Below are positions 20,889 to 31,599 of a stretch of 64,000 nt of DNA, piece after piece. The DNA is from Juglans regia (lineage: Eukaryota > Streptophyta > Magnoliopsida > Fagales > Juglandaceae), in contig NC_049915.1 in NCBI RefSeq assembly GCF_001411555.2, positions 19,687,424 to 19,751,423 on the forward strand. The letters run 5' to 3'. The stretch's first letter is position 1; every line of letters starts with the position of its first letter. The notes beneath the pieces were generated by a model. It ran no database searches, was not told the origin of the DNA, and saw only the letters and a list, made by a program, of their open reading frames with translations. Both the position numbers and the translations under genes were made by a program.

Positions 20889-23800
20889 GTGGGACATGAA
20901 GGCTACCTGCGGCGCCTGGAGCTGAAAACCCAGCAACTCGTCGCCTCTGCAAATCTCTCCTACCGCAACAAGGGCAACTCGGGCACTAGCAATCAGTCAA
21001 ACGGGCCTTATAAGGCCAGTGGATCCTCTCGGTCTCACGGCCAAAATCGCACTCCTCAAAGCCCATCCACTCGCAAGCCCAATAATAACCCAAATCAGCG
21101 ACGTTATCAGCCGAAATGTCAACTATGTGACCGCATGGGTCATATTGCAAAGTATTGTCCCCAGCTCAAATCATCTGAAGTTCAAGTAAATTGTGCGACT
21201 ACTTCCAAACAACAAGATCATAAGTGGCTCCTTGACTCCGCTGCTTCCCACAATATTACTGGTGACTTGGCCAATTTATCTATTCACTCTGAGTACAATG
21301 GCACTGATGAAGTTGTTATTGGTGATGGGTCAGGTTTGGCTGTCTCACATATTGGTTCATTAACTCTAAATTCCCCAAAACGGAACTTTATTCTTCGTGA
21401 TACTCTTTGTGTTCCAAACATTTGCAAAAATTTAATTTCCGTTCACCATTTCACATCCCAAAACAATGTTTTTGTTGAATTTCATCCTTCTTATTTTCTT
21501 GTGAAGGATCGGATCACGGGGGCGACCCTACTACGAGGAGCATGTGACAGTGGCGTTTACATTTTTCCGAAATCACTGGTGGGCTCTTCCTCCAACATGG
21601 TGGCTAATGTGCATGAACGGACCTCGTTTGATGGGTGGCACAAGCGTCTTGGACATCCGTCGTTTAAAGTTGTTCAACATCTTGTCAAAAATTTTTCTCT
21701 TCCTGTTATGAATAATAAAATGAACTCTTTGTGTTCATCTTGTTCTATTAATAAAGCCCATCAACAACCTTTTTGGCCCACGAGTTTTCAAAGTCATGCC
21801 CCTCTAGATCTTATTTACACTGATGTGTGGGGACCTGCTCATTGTCTTGGTCTAGATGGTTCTCGTTACTATTTGCTTTTCATTGATCATTTCACAAAAT
21901 ATATGTGGTTTTTTCCAATCAATGCAAAGTCTTGTGTCAAGACCATTTTTCCCCAATTCAAAAATCTTGTTGAGAAACGTTTTCAAACAAAAATTAAAAG
22001 CCTCTATTCTGATAATGGTGGTGAATATATTAGTCTCAAATCGTTTCTCTCTCTCCATGGCATTAGTCATTACACTACTGCTCCTCACACACCTCAACAA
22101 AATGGTGTCTCCGAACGACGTCATCGACACTTAGTTGAGACTGGCCTTACCTTACTTCATGATGCAAATCTTCCTCTTTCATATTGGCCTCATGCCTTCC
22201 ATACTGCTACCTACCTCATAAATCGTCAACGCACTCCTCTTCTTCAAAATAGAACCCCATTTGAGGCCCTTTTTGGTCAAAAACCGAACTATTTCAAATT
22301 AAAATCTTTTGGGTGTCTCTGTTTTCCTCTTACAAGGCCTTATAACACGCATAAGCTTCAGCCCAAGTCCAGCCCGTGCGTCTTTATTGGGTACTCTACG
22401 ACCCAAAATGCTTACAAGTGTTTTGAGCCCGTTACCCAGAAAATTTATACCTCTCGGCATGTCTTATTTGATGAAGACCGAACCCTAGCCTCCATTGCTT
22501 CATCTCCGCCTCCATCGTCTTCATCGTCTAATATGCACTCCACTCACGACGTCGTCTCATTCGTGCCCTCAGCTCTCTCGCTGGCTCCAACCAACCACGA
22601 CGTTGCTCCGTTCGTGCCTGCAGCTCCCTCGTTTGCTCAATCCGATGCCGTTCCAGTGATTTCGGAACCTGTCTCCGCTGCAATCTCATCTCCTCCAGGT
22701 AACACCCGACTCCCTTCTTCTCATGGATTTATGGATTCTCCATCTATTTTACCTGCACCTATGGTTGACTCTCATTGTGAATCTGCTCCTATGATATCTT
22801 CCCCTTCCCCTGTTTTCAACACCGAATCCGCTGCATCTCCTCCATCATCTCCACGTCGCACACACTCCATGACCACTAGATCTATGAATAACATCTTCAA
22901 ACCAAAACAACTAAATGTTGTCACAAAACACCCCCTTCCCCCGAGTCTTGAACCAACGTGTGTGACCCAAGCTCTATCCACTCCTCAGTGGCGTGCTGCC
23001 ATGTCTGAAGAGCTCACTGCTCTTATGAGACATAACACTTGGGACTTAGTTCCCCCACCAGTTGGATCAAACCCCGTGGGTTGTAAGTGGGTTTTTCGGG
23101 TTAAGAGAAAGGCTGATGGCTCCATAGATCGTTTCAAAGCCCGTCTTGTTGCAAAAGGGTATAATCAACGACCCGGGCTTGACTATAAGGAGACTTTTAG
23201 TCCGGTCGTAAAACCAGCCACTATTCGATCTGTCCTTACTATTGCTGTTATGCAAGGCTGGGCTTTAAGGCAAATGGATGTTAATAATGCATTTTTGCAT
23301 GGGGATATTACTGAAGATGTGTATATGAGTCAACCTCCAGGGTTCAAGGATTCTTCCAAACCAGATCATGTGTGCAAATTGCGTAAAGCAATTTATGGCC
23401 TTAAACAGGCTCCTCGGGCTTGGTACTCTACTCTCAGGGATGCTCTTTTTCAGCTTGGTTTCAATAACTCCAAGGCTGATTCGTCACTTTTTATCTATCA
23501 CAGTGGCCCCATTATATGCTATTTTCTGGTATATGTAGATGACCTTGTTCTTACGGGAAATGATTCCAGTTTTGTCAAATCTATCATTAAACAGCTTGGT
23601 GTTAGATTTTCTTTAAAAGACATGGGATCTCGTCATTATTTTCTGGGTGTGGAAGTTATTCCAACACATGCAGGTCTGTTTTTGTCACAACATAAGTATA
23701 TACGTGACTTGCTGTCCAAAACCAACATGGTGGGTGCTAAGGATGTGTCCACTCCTTTATCTACAAGTACTTCTTTAAAATTGATTGATGGTACAGCTTC

Positions 23801-24551
23801 TTTTGATAGCACTGAATTTCGACGAGTTATTGGAAGTCTTCAATATCTTTCCCTCACTCGTCCCGATATATCTTTTGCTGTAAATAAATTGTCTCAATTT
23901 ATGCACAAGCCCACCATTACACACTGGACAGCAGCAAAACGTTTACTTAGATATCTGAAGCAAACCATCTTCCATGGTATTCACCTCAAAAAGAACACTT
24001 CTTGGCGCCTCATGACATATTCCGATGCTGATTGGGCTGGAAATGTCGATGATCGATCTTCTACTTCAGCTTACATCAGTTTTCTTGGCACCAATCCCAT
24101 CTCTTGGAGTTCAAAGAAACAAAGGGCTGTTGCACGCTCATCTACGGAGGCTGAATACCGATCCTTAGCAAATGCAGCCTCCGAAACAATGTGGTTACTT
24201 GGACTTCTCAATGAGCTCGGTTTTCCTCTCAAAGAGCCTCCTACCTTGTTATGTGACAACCTTGGTGCAACTCATCTCAGCTTTAATCCAGTCAACCATT
24301 CTCGCATGAAGCACATTCAAATAGACCTCCATTTTGTCCGTGACTTGGTTCAAAAAGGGATCCTCCATGTCAAACATGTTCACACTCAGGATCAGCTTGC
24401 GGACTTGCTGACCAAACCATTGTCTAGGCAGCGCACTGAACTTCTTCGATCCAAGATTGGCCTTGCCGATGGAAGCCCCATCTTGCGGGGGCGTATTAAG
24501 GAAGATTGCATCAATCCCTCAAATCCAACTGAATCAAGGAATCAAGATTAA
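20889..24551 (+). CDS. copia gag C-terminus and pol polyprotein
   Basis: 1,220 residues, open throughout. Order: zinc knuckle CQLCDRMGHIAKYC (about 78-91); aspartic protease WLLDSAASHNIT (about 113-124); GAG-pre-integrase HKRLGHPSF with CSSCSINKAH; DDE integrase core (TDVWGPAHCLG, SDNGGEYIS, and the region after HTPQQNGVSERRH); a Ser/Pro-rich linker; reverse transcriptase (RLVAKGYNQRPGLDYKETFS, QMDVNNAFLHGDITED and the intact catalytic YVDDLVLTG); RNase H (YSDADWAGNVDDRSSTSAYI, STEAEYRSLANA, LLCDNLGATHL); and the end ADLLTKPL. The frame runs about 58 bases into the 3' LTR. All catalytic motifs look normal. The first residues are gag whose true start is upstream, across the 41-bp duplication. 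Confidence 0.95.
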   Translation: MGHEGYLRRLELKTQQLVASANLSYRNKGNSGTSNQSNGPYKASGSSRSHGQNRTPQSPSTRKPNNNPNQRRYQPKCQLCDRMGHIAKYCPQLKSSEVQVNCATTSKQQDHKWLLDSAASHNITGDLANLSIHSEYNGTDEVVIGDGSGLAVSHIGSLTLNSPKRNFILRDTLCVPNICKNLISVHHFTSQNNVFVEFHPSYFLVKDRITGATLLRGACDSGVYIFPKSLVGSSSNMVANVHERTSFDGWHKRLGHPSFKVVQHLVKNFSLPVMNNKMNSLCSSCSINKAHQQPFWPTSFQSHAPLDLIYTDVWGPAHCLGLDGSRYYLLFIDHFTKYMWFFPINAKSCVKTIFPQFKNLVEKRFQTKIKSLYSDNGGEYISLKSFLSLHGISHYTTAPHTPQQNGVSERRHRHLVETGLTLLHDANLPLSYWPHAFHTATYLINRQRTPLLQNRTPFEALFGQKPNYFKLKSFGCLCFPLTRPYNTHKLQPKSSPCVFIGYSTTQNAYKCFEPVTQKIYTSRHVLFDEDRTLASIASSPPPSSSSSNMHSTHDVVSFVPSALSLAPTNHDVAPFVPAAPSFAQSDAVPVISEPVSAAISSPPGNTRLPSSHGFMDSPSILPAPMVDSHCESAPMISSPSPVFNTESAASPPSSPRRTHSMTTRSMNNIFKPKQLNVVTKHPLPPSLEPTCVTQALSTPQWRAAMSEELTALMRHNTWDLVPPPVGSNPVGCKWVFRVKRKADGSIDRFKARLVAKGYNQRPGLDYKETFSPVVKPATIRSVLTIAVMQGWALRQMDVNNAFLHGDITEDVYMSQPPGFKDSSKPDHVCKLRKAIYGLKQAPRAWYSTLRDALFQLGFNNSKADSSLFIYHSGPIICYFLVYVDDLVLTGNDSSFVKSIIKQLGVRFSLKDMGSRHYFLGVEVIPTHAGLFLSQHKYIRDLLSKTNMVGAKDVSTPLSTSTSLKLIDGTASFDSTEFRRVIGSLQYLSLTRPDISFAVNKLSQFMHKPTITHWTAAKRLLRYLKQTIFHGIHLKKNTSWRLMTYSDADWAGNVDDRSSTSAYISFLGTNPISWSSKKQRAVARSSTEAEYRSLANAASETMWLLGLLNELGFPLKEPPTLLCDNLGATHLSFNPVNHSRMKHIQIDLHFVRDLVQKGILHVKHVHTQDQLADLLTKPLSRQRTELLRSKIGLADGSPILRGRIKEDCINPSNPTESRNQD

Positions 24552-24777
24552 ATTACCAAAGTCAGCAGAATCTGTTTTCATTCCTCTGTATAGCAATATA
24601 GCCGTTTCATTTTAATGTGAATAATTTTCTTTTATTGTACATTTATTTCACCATAACTCTGCTTTCCTTTTCTATGTAATTACCAAAAGTTTGCTACTGC
24701 ACTTGTATAAATTGCTTCAGAACTTAATAAGAAAGTGTGTATTTTTCCATTGAACCCGTGTAGTAAATTTCTTTATA
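24494..24777 (+). repeat. 3' LTR of the young copia element
   Basis: 284 bp, identical by eye to 19,877-20,160. It follows the purine tract GCGGGGGCG and is followed by the second GTCCC. Confidence 0.95.
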
Positions 24778-24782
24778 GTCCC

Positions 24783-25670
24783 AAAGAACACGATAAGTTT
24801 GAAAACAGTGTTCTAGTTTGGTTTGGCCTTGACTCTGAGTTTTTGTTTTTTTGATAGACCTTGAATGTGAGTTAGAGAATGGAATAATATGAGACCCTTT
24901 CTGAATAGAGAAATGGATACAAATTTTACGATTATTAAAATAAACAATTCATTGTAAAACTTTTGGTCAACTTGAAAAGTCTAGCACTTTGTCGAAGCAG
25001 CATCGTAAGCTTTTCTTCATGATCGATTGAAAATGTCTCCTTTCAAAAGGGTACCAAAATGTCACGAGCGAGAATTCTGAGTTTTACTTTTTCTTTAAAG
25101 ATTTTGTAAAGATATCATTTTCATATGAAAATCTAAGCCAAAAGTCATTGTAGAGTATTGGTGGAGGCATTACTTAGAGCTCGATTAGCTAAATGTCAAT
25201 CATTTTGATTATACGTTTTTAAAATTAGATGCGTTGCTCTAGCTATATCACTTCAAGTCATCTTATGAGTTACAATAAATGAAAAATAAAAGTCATATTC
25301 GGTAAGTTACTATATACCAATCAAAAAAATATTTTATTAAAAAATATTTCATTTCTCTTCCTTTCTTCTCTTTTTCTCTTTTTTTTCTTCTTTATGTTAA
25401 ATAATTTGTTTGGACAGTATAAATTAAATTATTAATTAATATATAAAATATATTTATAAAATATAAAAAAGTTATTAAAATATATAATATTATATTATTA
25501 TTTTAACTTAAAATAATTACTTTAATATAAATCAACCACTTTAAAAATATTAAATTTAACAAAAATTTAAGTTCTAGTCAAAATTTAGACTTGTAATTGC
25601 AAACGCTATTAAAAAAGAACGGTTCCGTATTTTAAAGCATAAAAACTGAACAGTGCTATTAATCCCCTGC
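24783..25670 (+). repeat. Promoter-side flank of the truncated receptor-kinase copy
   Basis: Non-coding sequence matching 48,473-49,225 (GAAAACAGTGTTCTAGTTTG, the AACTTTTGGTCAACT block) and 2,230-2,900 of unit 1. It includes the TATA-like ATAAAAA at 25,639-25,645. Confidence 0.75.
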
Positions 25671-25772
25671 TTTGCCGTGTGCACTACTTTTCTTCTGCAG
25701 AACTCTGCCGGAACATCTCTTCTTTTAACAGCTGGATTTCCCTGCACATTCTTCTTTTAACAACATTCTTCT

Positions 25773-25892
25773 ATGTCGTCCAAACTGGTTGCCCTCTTCC
25801 TCCTCATCCTCCTATATCTCGCTCTCAAATGCCACTGTTCAACCCCACAATCACGGGTCAAAGCCGGCTACTATGTTATGCGTATCGGAAAT
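25773..25892 (+). pseudogene. Truncated GH18-a start (signal peptide only)
   Basis: From ATG 25,773 it reads [20 protein letters not shown], then [12 protein letters not shown], the same signal peptide and first GH18 strand as units 2 and 3. Homology stops near 25,892 (CGGAAATC), where AT-rich sequence begins. The rest of GH18 and the whole kinase are absent. This is a fourth, dead copy. Confidence 0.88.
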
Positions 25893-26770
25893 CTATTATT
25901 GTATCTTATAGTATAATTACTAATACTATAGTTTCATACTATTAGTATGTTAGTGATTTAATATTATATATATATATATATTAAATCTCTAATTTCTTAT
26001 ACTTGATATATATATATTAATATATATAAATATTAGTAATACACTAATAGTATTAATATATTAGTATTAGTATTAGTTATTATTAATACTATATATTATA
26101 CTAATAGTGATATTAATATTATATATAGTTATAGTGATTAGTATAACTACATTAGTATTAGTTATAGTAATTTAGCATAACTATATTAGTATTAGTTATA
26201 GATTAGTGTTTATTCATTAGTATTACATGTTGATGTTATTATGCATCTTAGTGTTTATAGTATATTATATATACATTAGTATTACATGTTATTATATTTA
26301 TACATTATTAATTTTTACAACTTACATGTAACATGGTAGTAATATTGTAAATTTGTAATAGTATGATATTTACATATAGTCATATACTATACTATTATTA
26401 TTTATTAGTCAATTTAGTCTATATATTATAGTATAAATATATTATTTAACTAGTATATTATTGAGTTTAACTAACTATATAAGATATAGTTGTATAAAAT
26501 TTAAATGATTAACATATAAAAAAACACATATCTTTTTATAAAATATAAATAAAATCGGAGGCGGAGACGGAGGCAGAGTCTGAGGGTCAAGTCGGAGGCG
26601 GAGTGTCGGAGGCAGATCGGAGCGGAGCTAGAGTCGGTTCGTCAATGACTCTGATTCTGACTCCGACTCCAATTTCCAATAGGGAAAAAACTCCGACTCC
26701 GACTCTAACAAGTCAGAGTCGGATTCGGAGTCGAATTGTAGATTTTTGCTCAACCCTAAGTTCTACACAC
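25893..26770. mobile_element. AT-rich insert with GACTCC/GGAGTC inverted arrays
   Basis: About 650 bp of TA-rich sequence full of TATTAGTATTAG-like words, then a block at 26,553-26,745 with runs of GGAGGCGGAG on one side and GACTCCGACTCC on the other, so the two halves can pair. The right edge reads TTTTGCTCAACCCTAAG. Such arrays are common in non-autonomous hAT-like elements of plants; this assignment is by resemblance only. No coding sequence is seen. Confidence 0.4.
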
Positions 26771-29030
26771 ATATATATTGCATAATATTAATTAATTAAT
26801 TAATTATTTTATTTGCAACATTGCCTTTTATTTTCAATTATATTATTATTTCATGTGGAAGAACTTGCCCGCTAAATGGTAGGTAAATGTATTTATGATA
26901 TTGTCAGCATAATCAATTATGTGAGGAAGAAAATATAGGTGCATGCATTAAATACGGAAGACCCATTCATGCAAGTTGAGATTTTGGAAAATATTTTTTC
27001 TAATTTTGAAAAATATTAACGAACAATAATTTTCAATTGTATGCAGAAAGATTTGGAAAAAAGAAAGTTGCAAGCAAAAGTTCATGTTTGGCACAAAATT
27101 ACATGAGAAGAGAAATGCTTTAATTATAAATAGATTCTATATAAATAAATTTGTAAATTGATATAATTTTAATTATATTTTTTTTCTCTTATTAAATATG
27201 TGATATATAGATGATGAGTAGATAAATTTAATAAATTTAAGAAGTATAAAAAAAATTAAAAAAATATGGTGTATAATGTGTAGAAATAATAAATAGCAAA
27301 ACATATATATATATATTATTTATTTATTTTATTTGCAACATTACCTTTTATTTTCAATTATCTTAATTTTCATCCGGAAGAACTTGCACGCTAAATGGTA
27401 GGTAAATGTATTTATGATATTGTCAGCGTAATCAATAATTATCAGCTGATAGAGTTGAATTTAGTGGCCATTGTGCATGATAGCTCATCATATTATAAAT
27501 ATGTGGCCTATATATTTATTTAGTACTTCTATATCAGCTGAGTCCCTTTCTTGCTCAATTATCTTATTTATATCTACCTTTTCATACTTCTTTATAAGAA
27601 AATATATTTATAATTGTGAATTATGTAATCGTTATAAAATTATTTTAAAAAAAATAAATAAAATATAAGATCTACATGAAAAAATTAATTTTTTAATAAT
27701 AAACCTCACTCTTTATCAAAACAATTACGTGACGTTTACGCACTTTAAAATTATATGCAAAATTACTCTTTCTCCATACCCGCTTGTCACTTGAGAGTTT
27801 TCCAATAAATAAATAAGTGAATTTTTTTTTTTTCAGAATAAGGCATAATTTACACTTGTAATCAGGAGTTTAGGACCTCCTCTCCACAACTTAACCTCAA
27901 AAAATGTAATATGAAATTAAAACATCTATTTCAATAATAAAATAAAATAAAATAAAATAAAACCAAAACACGAAAGTGGCACGTAATTGTCCAAAAAAAA
28001 AATTATATTTAAAGTTTTAGGATACGTAAGTCTCGCACACTTCATTTAAAAAAATAATTTAATTGGAGACTTAAATAAATAAAATTATTTTTTTAATAAT
28101 AAATCTTCTTTATTTAAAAAAAAAATACATATGATTTACACATCTTAAAATTATATTTAATATTTCTCGAGAAAGAGAATTATGAGTGTATAGGACAATT
28201 GTTTTCAAGCTTCTCTTACTATAAAGATGTGCCAACTGACAACTTAGATAGAGATAAGTTCAATTATTTCTCGCAAAATATTTAATTTTCCAAATAAATG
28301 TCTTATTCAAATGACAAGAGGTGTTATTTTGTTGAATAAGTCATGTGGTCTAATAACCTAAAGACCAGACACGTATCTAAATACTAGCAGTAGGTAATGT
28401 TTAAGGACGTTTGTCTAATTTTTAAAAATTTTTTTTTTTTTTTTCTAGGGATTGAGGAAATATTTTTTTAATGATATTGTAAATTTTTTATTTTTTTAAA
28501 AATGTTTATGATGATTAAAAAAATACATGAAAAAAGAAAAGAAAAATAAAAAAATAAAATACACATTCAGGACATATTTTTGGGCTACTTTTTTATTAGT
28601 TGTAGTAGTTCTCTTTAGTTAATTAAGAATATTATTATATTTAAATTATGTTAAAACTATAATTATTTATATAGTTATACTTTTTTAAAAATATTTAACA
28701 AAATTTTATCATTTATTTAATGATGAAATATTAGTATTTTATAAATAGCTTGGTTATTTTGAAATTAGTGGCACTTGTGTAAAATCCTGTATGGCGTAAG
28801 ATTTTCTAATTGATAAAAAAAAGTACGTTTGTCACATCTGTCAAATTGAAGAAAAAAATAAAGTGTAATTTTAAATATTAAAATAGTCTAATGTATAAGA
28901 ATAAAATTATTATTTATTTATGTTCATCATTTATTATGAAATTTAAATTATATTAAAAATTCAAATTAATTAGATAGTTTTTTTTTCTTAAAAATGTACA
29001 GTAAAATCTCATCATTTATTTAATGATAAA
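26771..29030. other. AT-rich intergenic stretch
   Basis: No gene is supported. It contains a pair of direct repeats of about 110 bp (26,806-26,917 and 27,326-27,436), an AAAAT microsatellite near 27,935-27,961 and several poly-A/poly-T tracts. Short open frames such as 27,471-27,668 are AT-rich and resemble nothing I know. Confidence 0.6.
26806..27436 (+). repeat. Pair of direct repeats, about 110 bp each
   Basis: 26,806-26,917 and 27,326-27,436 share TTTATTTGCAACATT, the CTAAATGGTAGGTAAATG block and GATATTGTCAGC, with about 400 bp between them. They may be the ends of a small element or a local duplication. No coding potential lies between them. Confidence 0.6.
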
Positions 29031-29267
29031 AAATTAGTATTTTATAAATTAAAGTTGATTTTTAGTGTATGATATAATAAACAGTAATAGGATATGCGAA
29101 AAAAATATGCGAACAAAAAAAAAAAGCTTCTTTATTGTTCATTTAAAACTTAAAAATCAATATTTTTTCCATTTTTTCTTTCTTCCTCTCTCTCATTCCC
29201 TACACACGATTACGGTATTGCGTCACACATTGGCATTCACATGGATAAAAAAATATATATATATTTT

Positions 29268-29372
29268 ACTGTTTATTACTGTTCATCATATTGTTGATGA
29301 ACAGTAATATGATATAAAAAAAAAGATTGATTTACTGTTTATTACTGTTGATGAACAGTAATAAACAATATA
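29268..29372. repeat. Foldback sequence with perfect stems
   Basis: Several nested palindromes. GTTTATTACTGTT (29,337-29,349) pairs perfectly with AACAGTAATAAAC (29,354-29,366) across a GATG loop, and ACTGTTCATCA pairs with TGATGAACAGT just upstream (29,278-29,305). A related AACAGTAATA word lies at 29,080. It is probably a MITE or its remains. Confidence 0.6.
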
Positions 29373-30377
29373 TTATAGGCACTTTTAAGTAATAGGCAGA
29401 TATCTAGATGTTTATACGGTGTAGAAAGGCGCAACACATCATTCAAAACAGTTATCCATTTTTGTATGAAGTGATCAATGTGCGTGACAATATATATATG
29501 ACTTTCATGACATTAGGGTATAGTCATGACTCATCACAAATGCCTTTCTTGTTATTAATAGAAAATCAATCAGAAAAAGAAAATTTTATTTAAAAAGGAA
29601 AATCGATTTAATCGTGTGCTTTTTTGTTATGAAAGTAATGAGAAGAACTTGAATTTTGAATATTTTGTGACTATTTTATTGGGATTTTTTGCTAATTGGT
29701 CGGATCTACTAATATTAGATTATTTTTTTAAGATAAAAAATCTTTAAATTTAAAAATACTAAAACTAAAAATATAAGAGAACATGGTTCACCAAGAAGAC
29801 GTGTGTAAGGTCTTTGATAGTAAGGCACAAAAAATCCCAAAAAGCAATAAATATATTTATAATTTTTCATTACGATTTTAATTCTAGTTTTTTGAATTTT
29901 TTCTGTTATCTTTATTTTTTATTCACCGGGCCCCACAGAGTGATTGTAACACGTGGCATGTGCCCACGACCATACACAGTAAATGGCCCCATACCTTTTA
30001 TTGCTCTAGCTACATAATTGAAATTACAAATAGGGATTCATGTGTTACAAGCCGTCGGATCAGAGTCGGTCAATGAATCCAAATGATGGTAAGACTGTTG
30101 GATTAGAAGTACATGAAAAAAAAGGATTTGGGACCGACAAGAATTCACACCAAAAAAGTGGGACCCACCAGATTACCAAATTATTAAAAAACTGAATAAG
30201 TAATATTATAGAGAAGTCATTATAACAATATACACTTTATACTCATTGTATAATTACTTCTAATTAATTATTTTTAATACTCACTTAAAAAAATATATGA
30301 CCAAAATAATATCACATCATATATATATATATATATATATATAATAGTTACTCTAGTGATTTATATCTATATTTATT
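29373..30377. other. AT-rich spacer upstream of unit 2
   Basis: No supported gene. Unlike the other units, it does not match the shared promoter-side flank. A (TA)n run lies at 30,319-30,343. Confidence 0.55.
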
Positions 30378-31235
30378 CAAACTGAATACTGATATGTCCA
30401 TCCCCTGCTTTGCCGTGTGCACTACTTTTCTCCTGCAGAGTTCTGCTGGAACATCTGTATCTTCAAGTGCTTGGATTTCCCTGCGCATGGCTTTGTGTTA
30501 TATGTGTTGACAACATTCTTCTATGTCGTCCAAACTGGTTGCCCTCTTCCTCCTCATCCTCCTATATCTCGCTCTCAAATGCCACTGTTCAACCCCACAA
30601 TCACGGGTCAAAGCCGGCTACTATTATACGGATGACGGAAATCTCATTTCCGATTTAAATTCTAAGCTTTTCACGCACCTTATATGCGGTTTCACTTTCG
30701 TTAACCCCTCCACCCACCACCTCTTCATCAACTTCTCCACCGAACAACAATTCTCTACCTTCGCCGACAACGTAAAAACCAAGAACCCGTCCGTTATAAC
30801 GCTTTTGTCGATATGGGTTGGCAGAGAGCTTTTGCTAAACTTCTTCTCAATGATAAACCAGTCCTCTTACAGAAATTCTTTCGTTCAGTCTTCCATAGAA
30901 ACAGCTAGGCTTTATGGGTTTCAAGGTTTAGACCTTTCTGGGGTTGAGCCAACAGGAAATAGCTCGGATATGGCCAACATCGGTACCCTTTTGGACGAGT
31001 GGCGAGTTGCTGTAAATTCAGAGGCAAAAAATTCAAGCAAGCCAGAGTTACTCCTGGTCATGTCCGGCAATCGTCTGCCAGCTTTGGGTTCAGTGATTTA
31101 TCCAATTGATTCCATGACGAGGAACTTGGATTGGGTACATGTATTAGCGTACAATTACTATTTGCCTGCAGGTAGGGACAGAGTCACATTCTTTCATGCA
31201 GCTTTGTATGGCCCTTCGAAAATGGCTAATACGGA

Positions 31236-31599
31236 TGATAGACAATTGCACCAAGATCCTCTGCTCACGGTGCAGAGGGACCTTTACTCAATTCACGGTA
31301 TTGAGAAGACCAATATTTTATTGATAACAAAATTGCATAAAACGTCCAACAAGTTCCACGGTTTATAAAGCCGTTTACAACATAGGAAATAATGGTTGAA
31401 TATAGCAAGAATACCAGTAAGGAAATAAAATGATCTAGCGTAGGAACGAAACAACTAACAAGGAAATAAAATATCCATCCGTATGGAAATAAGATATTCG
31501 AGATGCATCTTGCCATCTCAAGCAACATAGTCGGTTAACTGCACGTTTGGTCTGGTAGCTCTCATGCTTCTGCGTGGCATTGCGGTAGCATTCGTATCA
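31236..31599 (-). repeat. 3' LTR of the gypsy element
   Basis: 364 bp, same sequence as 36,157-36,520. It is the downstream LTR because the element reads on the minus strand; the purine tract adjoins it at 31,600. Confidence 0.95.

Larger units (their letters stand above)
19877..24777 (+). mobile_element. Young Ty1-copia retrotransposon with TA...TA LTR ends
   Basis: A complete 4,901-bp element. The two 284-bp LTRs (19,877-20,160 and 24,494-24,777) appear identical by eye. A perfect 5-bp target duplication GTCCC flanks it (19,872-19,876 and 24,778-24,782). The LTRs begin TATTAAGG and end CTTTATA instead of TG...CA. The primer-binding site TGGTATCAGTAGAGCC (20,161-20,176) and the purine tract GCGGGGGCG before the right LTR are in place. 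The related sequence at 48,284-48,300 shows the uninterrupted site. Gag is broken by a 41-bp duplication; the rest of pol is open. The insertion is recent. Confidence 0.95.

Noticed and set aside
21852..22134. Frames of 92 residues on both strands
   Set aside because: Shadows of the copia integrase reading frame.
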